11,274 nt of DNA from Hamiltosporidium magnivora (Eukaryota; Microsporidia; Dubosqiidae), in the NCBI GenBank assembly GCA_004325065.1, contig PITI01000521.1, positions 1-11,274 of the forward strand, given 5' to 3'. The notes under the pieces were generated by a model. The model had not been told where the DNA came from. It saw only the letters and a list, made by a program, of their open reading frames with translations, and made no database searches. Positions 1 to 7,600 of the stretch are shown one piece after another (the stretch's first letter is position 1; each line of letters begins with the position of its first letter). The position numbers and the translations under genes are program-made.

Positions 1-1585
1 ACCTTTGACGTAAATTGTTTTGTTATAATTGTCTAAAATATATTCTTACATATTTAGGGTGAAAATTTTTTTTCTAACTAATTATTTGATGTCGTTTCTT
101 GTTAAAAAAATACTCATAGAATGATTAAAATTACTATTTTTAAATTATATAGACATTTTTCTTTACTTATCACTATATATTACCATTTTTATTCTATTTC
201 TCTTGAATATATTTTATAATATACTGTTCTCTGAGCCTGTAATTACAAACTTAATTTTAAGTTTTGGAAAAAAGGTAGATTCGCTTCCTAAGCTTCATTA
301 TTTAGGAAATGGTTTGGCAATATTTTTATTTCAGACTTTATGACTTTACTTAAAAAGTTTAACCGTGTGTTTTTAAGTGTTTCATATCAGCATTTATAGC
401 CAATTTTGCGCAATTTCTAAAAAAAATTCAGGATCTTTTTTAATTGGCGCATTTTAGCTTCTGTTAGATTGTATTTTAAATTTTTAGTAGTTTAAATTCT
501 TTTTTTTTTGTTGATTAGGTTTATCATCATTTTACTCGCGTCTATTTTAGGTACATTTTCTTAACCCGTATTGCGTATTTTTTATTCTCAGAAAAAAACC
601 ATTTGTTACGTGTCAAGATGTATTATTCCTAGCAATAATTATATAATTGAGAATCATTTTTAGCACAAATGGTTTAATTTAAGCAGATATAATTATTCCA
701 AAAATTTTTTATGTACAAAATTGTTTTGGATTATCACTTCGAATAAAATACTTTAATGAAAAGGGATGTTTTACTATTCCTTATATTCTAGAATTGTCAA
801 TATACCAGTAAAAATTTGCATCAAGAAATCCCGAAGGAAGTGATTTGAATTAAATTATACTCAGAAACTAAATTTTAAGAAAAGTGAAAAAATGCGAATA
901 AATTTAATGAATATGATATATTAAATTCCAAAAGAAATGTTTTAACGGTGTTAGGCAACTACTATTGTATTTACAAATAAAATGTTTTAAAGTGTTCCAT
1001 GTTCTATTTCTACATACTCTTATTGGTTTGTAGATTTATTAACAAATCGTAGGAATTATATTTATATTTTTAATCGCATAATATTATTTGATTCTTACAT
1101 TTTTTGAAACAGCTAAATATTTCGAGATGAGTCTTGGTCGTCATTAAGATATTTCTAGACTATTATTAGATGTGCGTTATAATGCAACAATTTAATATTT
1201 AAATAGAATCTTGTTTACTTAAATTGAATGTGATATCATTAAATTGTTTATGTAATGAGTTAACCAGAGAATAAAAGTCTATGAGTCTGAAAAAAATTCA
1301 AGTTTAAAATATACAAGAAAAAAATCCGGTTTAATTTCAGTTGATAGACTAGATCTAAGCAAAACCGATTTAAAATGATTTTGCTATCAATATTCATCAT
1401 ATCCGCAGTTTGGCATTGGTTCTAGAACAGATTTAAATTAAGAATATAAAAAAAACGTTCTGGAAACCTTTACAAAGAAAATAATGTTTGAATTTATAAT
1501 AAATAAGAGCTGCATTCTACCGTATATTTTTTTATGATATTAGAAATGGTTTCGAATACATATATAATAAGTTTGTTATGTTCAC
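1..1585. other. AT-rich region without an intact gene
   Basis: No frame gives a convincing gene. In plus frame 1, from an ATG at 121, protein-like pieces recur (for example 121-222, 418-495 and 781-840) and stops are somewhat fewer than expected by my hand count (about 23 in the first 400 codons against roughly 35). This could be very old coding sequence or chance. A further short piece lies at 1533-1586, in the same frame as the downstream fragment but cut off by TGA codons at 1587 and 1608. No tRNA, rRNA or tandem repeat was seen. Confidence 0.5.
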
Positions 1586-1995
1586 ATGATTTTATTTATT
1601 GTACTTCTGATGTTTCGATGAAACTATAAATTCAAGAAACGAAAATAAAGAAATTTCCTCAAAGAACTATTGTTTGGATAGCCAAGAACATGCGTATTCG
1701 CCCGAAGGCTTTAAAAATGATACAAAAACAATTTATTTTCAATGTAATTCGTATCAATCTCAAGAAATACGACAGAATAGGTCATTTCCACAATCATTAA
1801 AATCTAAAATCAAAAAACTGAGAGAAAATGAAAACTGTTTGTGTGATTGCAAGCCAAAAACACGTTCTTCGCACTTCAATACAGTCAATAGAAAAAAACA
1901 AAACGCTCAACCCGATAGTAAAGATTTCTAAACTTAAAAGTGCGAAATCTTCTTCTATAAGTGATTCTTCGAATATCAAACGAAAAAAAAAATAA
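1586..1995 (+). pseudogene. Broken gene for a small, possibly secreted protein of unknown family
   Basis: Unrecognised. A frame with no stop for 107 codons (1611-1931) has no ATG start. It is rich in Asn, Ser, Lys, Glu and Gln with scattered Cys (including CLCDC near 1834-1848), unlike random AT-rich sequence. Directly upstream, ATG 1586-1588 begins a hydrophobic, signal-peptide-like run (MILFIVLLM) one frame away, ending at a TGA (1619-1621). Downstream the frame stops at 1929-1931, while the neighbouring frame continues as a Ser/Lys-rich tail ending in KRKKK and a TAA at 1993-1995. An A7 run at 1892-1898 is a natural place for the second frame change. The simplest reading is a secreted-protein gene of about 135 codons with two single-base frame changes. 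The alternatives are sequencing errors in homopolymers, a chance open frame, or a 55-codon ORF beginning at ATG 1828 on its own. Confidence 0.35.
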
Positions 1996-2167
1996 ATCAA
2001 AATTATGTTTTAATTTCTATATTTTTCTAAATTTATTACATACCTATTATAATAGACAACAAATGTTCCGATTCATAGTGGTTCCCATGTTCAGCATGCC
2101 CTAGTTATTTCCTATATACCTTGTAATTATAATAAGATCCTTTATTTTTTATATTTTCTTTATTGCT
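1996..2167. other. Short AT-rich spacer, no feature seen
   Basis: Nothing beyond AT-rich sequence with stops in all frames. It separates the broken fragment upstream from the weak fragment that begins at ATG 2168. Confidence 0.5.
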
Positions 2168-2401
2168 ATGCCTTTGTACAATTCATTTCTATTTGATCAA
2201 ATACATAACCTATTAGCATACTCCTCTGCGTTGTTTGACCATCCATATTATCTTAAAAATCGCTTTTAATTAAATATTCAACTCCTTAAATGTGAATCAA
2301 ATCAAAAAAAATATTTATATTTTTTCCATTTCTTGTATTTTGCAGTTTTGTATTTTAAATTTGTTGAATTGCAAGGCGAAAAAGGCTTTTTAAACCTCTA
2401 A
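2168..2401 (+). pseudogene. Weak coding-like fragment with one in-frame stop
   Basis: From ATG 2168-2170 a 33-codon frame has balanced composition (it includes AYSSALFDHPYYLKNRF) and ends at TAA 2267-2269. The same frame continues for another 43 codons with plausible protein character (including KFVELQGEKGF) to TAA 2399-2401. One stop in about 77 codons is fewer than expected here but not significant alone. No domain is recognised. It may be an eroded exon or gene piece, or chance. Confidence 0.2.
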
Positions 2402-2505
2402 ATACTCGTACTGCAAGTTATACACAATATATAAATTTATTTATAGCATTCGATTCTTATTTGTTTTTGCTTATCTTTTGATATTTTCATTTCGTATATA
2501 AATAA

Positions 2506-3298
2506 AGGTGGAAGGAGGATAACCACATTAAAAACTTTCTGGTTGGTGATGAATGTGTACAATTCGTATTAAAATCATTGCTGCCATTAGAATTGGATAT
2601 AAACCACACCAAATCTTTATGCCAATCCCCTAAAATCCCGAGTTACAGCAGATTAGAAGAAACAAATGGAAAACATTCATTTGTTCATCCTCGACACTTA
2701 GTGATAAAAGAGGAACGGAATAAGTAAGTAAGTATATATAAAAGGAACTGATACTAGAATATCCAAGAATGTAAATTATAAAAACAGAAAATAAAAATAT
2801 TAAAAAACGGTACCGTTTGCTTCATAGTATATATTACAGAGATACACCAATAAAAGTGAAATATTTATAGATTCTCACTATGATTGAGGCATTCATAAAC
2901 TTTCTTAGTTGCTTTAGATCATCAAAAAGACTTTACAGTCAATAAAAGATTCTTTGGTAGTTCTGTTTAATAACTTTTAAATTCGCCGAGACGTCGTCTG
3001 GTAGCAATCGAAGTTTAAAATTCACATCTTTGAAACAATATTTTCCAGACTAATTAGCAAGCTTTCTGTAGAATAATATGCATTCCAGAAGCGCAAAGCA
3101 AACTTTATCGTATAAATCAAATGATAAAAATATTCCAGGAAAAAAAATCGCGCGGACGATAAGAACCTGATAGGTTTTATAACCTAAAGATGTTTAAATG
3201 TATATTACAGGACATTACGCGAGGAAACAAAAAAATTAAAAATTATGCCTTTCTTTGGACAACCAGGTTTTCATAATTCACTTTCCGAATATAATTAC
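2506..3298 (+). CDS. Possible spliced coding fragment, two exons, product unknown
   Basis: Plus frame 1 is open for 73 codons from 2506 (after TAA 2503-2505) to TAA 2725-2727, with a balanced, protein-like composition and no ATG. The stop lies inside a strong donor: GTAAGT begins at 2724, one base before the TAA. An acceptor (TATATTACAG) ends at 3210. Joining 2723 to 3211 completes a Lys codon (AA|G) and continues in phase as an open frame (KEERNK followed by TLREETKKLK) to a GT at 3299 (GTGAAA), or without further splicing to TGA 3317-3319. The implied intron is 487 nt. AG choices for the start of the first exon are 2506-2507, 2513-2514 and 2516-2517. The product and any missing upstream exons are unknown. 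If real, the gene belongs to an organism with ordinary introns. Alternatively both frames are chance and the splice signals accidental. Confidence 0.3.
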
Positions 3299-3345
3299 GT
3301 GAAACAACATATACACTGATCTTTTATTGAAATCTATATCTTTAG

Positions 3346-3415
3346 GTCATTTAAGCGATGTTTAAAGTTCTACTGCGGAGGCTCGGTGATTACCCCTAAT
3401 GCGCATGACTGATGA
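3346..3415 (+). pseudogene. Possible fragment of a trypsin-like (S1A) serine protease domain
   Basis: In one frame, 3368-3400 encodes FYCGGSVITPN, closely matching the N-terminal S1A block (F-x-CGGS-[LIV]-I-x-P) that precedes the catalytic His block. It is one of the most GC-rich patches of the window. Two TGA codons follow (3410-3415). No TAAHC block follows: AH at 3401-3406 is the only echo. I found no GDSGGP or DIALL block. Upstream, an AG at 3344-3345 or 3354-3355 could be an acceptor; the latter keeps phase with a donor at 3299 and would attach this piece to the exons before it (2506-3298). The match is short and could be coincidence. No active protease is encoded here. Confidence 0.25.
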
Positions 3416-3962
3416 ATCCAATCAGAAACACTCTATTTATCACAATGACCGATAATATTGTAAATTATGAAAATTTTAAAATAAATTATGATGAACGAAA
3501 ACCGAATGGCTTTTCGAATTTAAAATGAATTAGGGCTTAATTTTAATTCAGGAAAACACTCCTATATATAATCAACAAGCATATTTTAGTAATTTTTGAA
3601 TTAATTCAATTTTCACTTCAATAGCTTTTATAACAGAAATTTTAACCTAAAAAATATTGAAGTTAATAGTAAAATGTTTTCAATTGCATAGTAAAGCGTA
3701 TTTATATTCATTGTCTTTTTGCTGTTGTAATATTGATATCAAATTCTAAAAAAAATCAGTTAAAAATCAGACTAATTAACAAATAGAGAAATGTATAAGC
3801 TAGATCCTTTTTAAATTTAGAAAGAAGAATGGTTTTTTTTAATTCAAATATTTATTTTTTAAGATTTAGTATGAGAAATGACAGGGAATTTTTTTACGTT
3901 ATTATAAATAAGAAAGAATATTATTATTTAATAAATTTTTGGGTTAAAAGCATTTCACACTT
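3416..3962. other. AT-rich region, no feature supported
   Basis: Short open pieces exist on the plus strand (for example around 3550-3588) but none exceeds what chance gives at this composition. No RNA gene, repeat or promoter could be defended. Confidence 0.45.
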
Positions 3963-4455
3963 TTATGTATTTCCTTCTATCTCTTGTACCACCATTTTTT
4001 CCTCTTCTAAATCAGACTCTTCATTTAAGTTTATTGTCGGTTCTTCTAATGTGGTTCCTCTTTATGAAGTAAAGGGTACAGAATTTTTTATTTTAACCTT
4101 TTTATGACCAAGTCAATATGTAAGAATATAAATACATCTAAAATAAAGGTGGTGTATAGTAGAAATATTGTGAGGCTTATAGTATATGAGGCATTATGAA
4201 ATGAGAAATTTATTTGATATCTTACCGCTATGGTTTGTTTAATTCTCTGTATTATATCGGTATCTTAATTATAATAAAATACACTTTTCTAATTATTTAA
4301 TTTTCATTCGATATGTCATTTGTTGTAGCTCGGGTGCACTTACAATCAAGAAATACTATGACCATAAAGAAACATAATTCTATTATAAAATATTTTAAAA
4401 CAATAGATTCAATTATAATATCTCTTAAATGAATGCCAGTAAAATTTTTAGAAAA
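3963..4455 (-). pseudogene. Eroded antisense coding fragment with an acidic C-terminal tail, unknown family
   Basis: On the minus strand three protein-like pieces follow one another. First comes an open stretch ending at 4297, containing ATG 4363-4365, which begins a signal-like peptide (MVIVFLDCKC). Next is a 58-codon open frame at 4088-4264 containing RIKQTIAVRYQ and a hydrophobic segment. Last, in a neighbouring frame that overlaps it near 4095-4115, is a frame with one TAA (4062-4064) ending in an acidic, well-composed tail (LEEPTINLNEESDLEEEK) with its stop at 3963-3965. Together they would make one gene of roughly 130-160 codons broken by at least two frame changes and one stop. No domain is recognised. 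The plus-strand ORF at 3829-4107 overlaps the tail and is Phe/Ser-rich, as expected of a shadow. Chance remains possible. Confidence 0.3.
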
Positions 4456-4640
4456 TTAAATATACTGAATACACATATAAAATCTCATAAAAAAAAACTA
4501 TAAGAATGGAGTAATAAAAATGTCTTAAAATAAATCTTTAAAATTGACCTAAAAACTTAAAATTGTGCAGGAAAATAATTAATAAAATCCTTAATAAAAG
4601 CTACTTTAAATAGAATATTAATTATATTAAAAATAAAACT
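4456..4640. other. 3' flank of the large gene
   Basis: Very AT-rich sequence just beyond the TAA stop (4641-4643) of the large minus-strand gene. I found no AATAAA on the minus strand in the first 60 bases, so no polyadenylation site is called. Confidence 0.4.
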
Positions 4641-7600
4641 TTAATTTTTAAAAAAAATATAAATAGAAATCCAAAACGAAGTAAAGAACAGTGTTGAAAC
4701 AATAAAAATTAAATAAATTTTGAATGCTTTCTTTTGTGCCCTCAATTTATTTCTTTCGTGTTGATTCTTTTTATACTTTTCGATTTTTTTATACTTTTCT
4801 ATATTTTTACTATCAAAATAAAATTTAAGATCAGAAATTTTTTCGGAAGTTTTTGATTTTTTAGAAGTAGTAGCTGCTCTTGATGTGCTCGAATTACTAC
4901 TTAAAAGAGTATTTGGGTTTACAGCTTTATTTGTTGATAGCTTTTTATTAACTGTATTTCTTATTTTCATTCTTTTCATTACTTTCATTCTTTTTATCTG
5001 TTTTTCTTTTCTTATTTTATTTAAAAGCTGTTTTCTTTGTGGCATAATATCGGAACCATTTTTACTTACATTAGACTTTTGCGTATTTTTTCGTAAAAAT
5101 TTATTTTTACTATTTAACAGAGGCAGAGAATCAGCTGATAAAATACTGATAGATAAATTGTTGGTAGAAGTAGAAGGAAGAGAATCATTTGACTTTACTT
5201 GTGTATTACCGGTTATATTTGAGTCAGCGGGGGTAGGAGAATGAATAGGAGTATCATTTTTTTTAAATACTGTGTATGTGGTATTGAGATGCAATTTTTT
5301 TTTGGGTTTTAATTTTGGTCTTTTCGAAATTTTTTGTTTGGGTTCCAAACTTGTAGAAGCTGGATTTTCTTTTGATTCGGATGTTTTGACTTTAAAAAAT
5401 CCATAGTTGTATGGTAATGGTGTTTTAAAAGTGAATTCATTTGGATTTTCAAAAATTGATGGTAAATTTTTTCTCTTGGAATGGAATTCTTTTTGAAGTG
5501 AAATATTGTTTTCGGTTGAAATTGGTGTACTTGTTCTAGGATAAAAAGCATCGTTATTGATTTCTGATGAGATTGTTTGATCTGCGTTAAATGATCTAGG
5601 CGTTACAAAAATCTCTTCTGGATTGTTTAAAGAGTTATAATCAGTCATTTCTGTTGAATTATTCATATGAATTGTATTATCATTTGTCGAATCGAATGAC
5701 TTAGAATTTCCCTGAATTATAAAAACATCATCGATTTCACGAATATCAGAAGTTGAATCTACTCTTGAAAAATTAGACAATGTTTTAACTTGATCGTTTC
5801 CTCCACACCTCGATTTATTATTGGATTCATTTAGGCTTTGAAATTCCATAGAATTAGATGATCTGCTTAAAGTTAATAACCTTTCAAAATTTCTTTCTTC
5901 AGTTAAATTGGAATAATCTTGGCAAAATGAATCTTTAGAATTATTTGGAAAAGGTTCTTCGGTATTATAATCACTCGTAGAATCTAGACCTGGATCGCTT
6001 GAACTTCTGGAATTTATTATGATGCCCGTATCATATTTATCACAAACGATATCGACCGATGTTTGTTCGGGTTCGTAACTATAAGATATAGAACTTCCGA
6101 ATGGATCAAAATCCAAAGAAGACTTACTGTCAATGGGGTTTGATTTATTGAGTGGCACATGTTGTTCCAAGCGTGTTTGGCTATCAGAATTTTGTATTAA
6201 ACGAAAAAAAATCGGTATTAAAATATCATTTGATGTTTCATTTGAAGCGCCAGATAATACACTCAGCATTGCAGCAATTTCCGAATTTGATAGAACAAAA
6301 TTTTCTCCTTCATTTGTAGAATTAAAAAAATCCATGTTCGTTCTATCTACTCTAGCATAATCAAATCTATATTTCAAACATATTTTTTTTAACAAAAATT
6401 CTTTACAGTTTTTAACAAACAAAATATTTTTTTCTGATATATCCAGAATTTCAAGCTCATTATTTATATCTAATATTATATTTTGAATATTAAATTGCGA
6501 TGTAGCTCTTATAAACCAAACAGAATCTTCAGAAAAACACTCAACATTCGAAAAAATATTTCTCATATATCTCATAAAATTATAAATTTTGAGGAATGTT
6601 GATTCTTTAACATACTCATCTATTCCTTTCTCAATTATATTAAGTTCAGCCATGATTTTGATTTTATAATTATTTTCATCAACAAAATTTGTCGCAGCAG
6701 AATCTTGATTGTTTGAACGTATTGTACTAGTATCATCTTCTTTATCCTCATTTGAATCATCATTAAAATCTTTAACGGAATTTTTTTTAGTTGATACACT
6801 TATTTCGTATTCAAATAAATATTTGGTTTCATAAACTTTATATTCTTTACACTTTAAAGATATTTTTAAAATATCCATGTTTTCTTCCTCGATGTTTGCC
6901 TCAGAATGCATCAGATTGTTATTTTCTTCTCCTACTGTGTTTCTATTTATATCGGATACTGGATTGTTGCGGAGTAATAGAGTGGTGGGTACGCTTTTAA
7001 ATTCTAGCGAAAATAATATCTTTCTTTCTTCTTCAAGTCGATCGCTGAATTTATTTTTTCTTAAAAGTATTTTACTTTTATAAACGATATTAGAAAGTGA
7101 ATCGCTTTCTGAATTAGAATTTTTGATTACACAATATTCGGTTGAACTTTTTTCTGCTGTTTTTCGATTTTTCTCGACAGGTTCTTTCAATTTGGTTCTG
7201 GATTCTATATCTGAATTATTAGAAAGTATATTATCAAACAGTGGGTTAAAATGTGGAGCAAATCCACTATATTCGCTTATATTTAAGAAACTATCATTTT
7301 TATGGCTTTCAGAACATGAACCCGAATTTGATACATATCCCGATTCATTATAATATGCCCGGTGCTGGATATCTTCATTTTTTTTAACATTTCCCATTGT
7401 TTGATTCAAATTTGTACACCCCGAAAATTCAGACTCGTAATCTTTATCAATGTTTTGTAGAGGCGTAGAACATTTACGATTAGACAATAAACTTTGAATT
7501 GTTGTATCCGATGAGCTTTCAGTTAAATCAGAAAAATTATTTTCAACGTAATTATGCCCAAATGAAGTTGATGGAATCGATTGAAGAGTATAAATTTCTT

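Noticed and set aside
1586..1640. A tiny 25-nt intron (1612-1636) that would join the signal-like start to the downstream body in frame
   Set aside because: The donor would be GTTTCG, far from the GTAAGT-type consensus, and no branch-point context is evident; a simple frame change is more economical.
1797..2000. Minus-strand open frame of 67 codons
   Set aside because: Shadow of the plus-strand fragment at 1586-1995; its Phe/Ile-rich composition is the complement of Lys/Glu/Asn codons.
3164..3185. Alternating inverted repeats AACCT / AGGTT / AACCT
   Set aside because: Stems of only five pairs with no neighbouring feature; expected at this frequency by chance.
3409..3429. CTGATGA followed by GAAAC, as in a hammerhead ribozyme core
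   Set aside because: The nine bases between the two motifs cannot form stem II (the closing pair would be A-A). The local fold is just a five-pair hairpin, CTGAT with ATCAG, and no stem I/III partner with a cleavage triplet was found.
3829..4107. Open frame of 92 codons on the plus strand starting with ATG
   Set aside because: Its second half is Phe/Ser-rich, as expected opposite the GAA/AGA-rich minus-strand fragment. No domain or signal was recognised, and a frame of this length is not rare by chance here. The minus-strand reading is preferred, at low confidence.
4320..4360. GTAGCTCGGGTGC, resembling a tRNA D-arm
   Set aside because: No matching acceptor stem, anticodon stem or T-arm (GGTTCRA) at the proper spacing.
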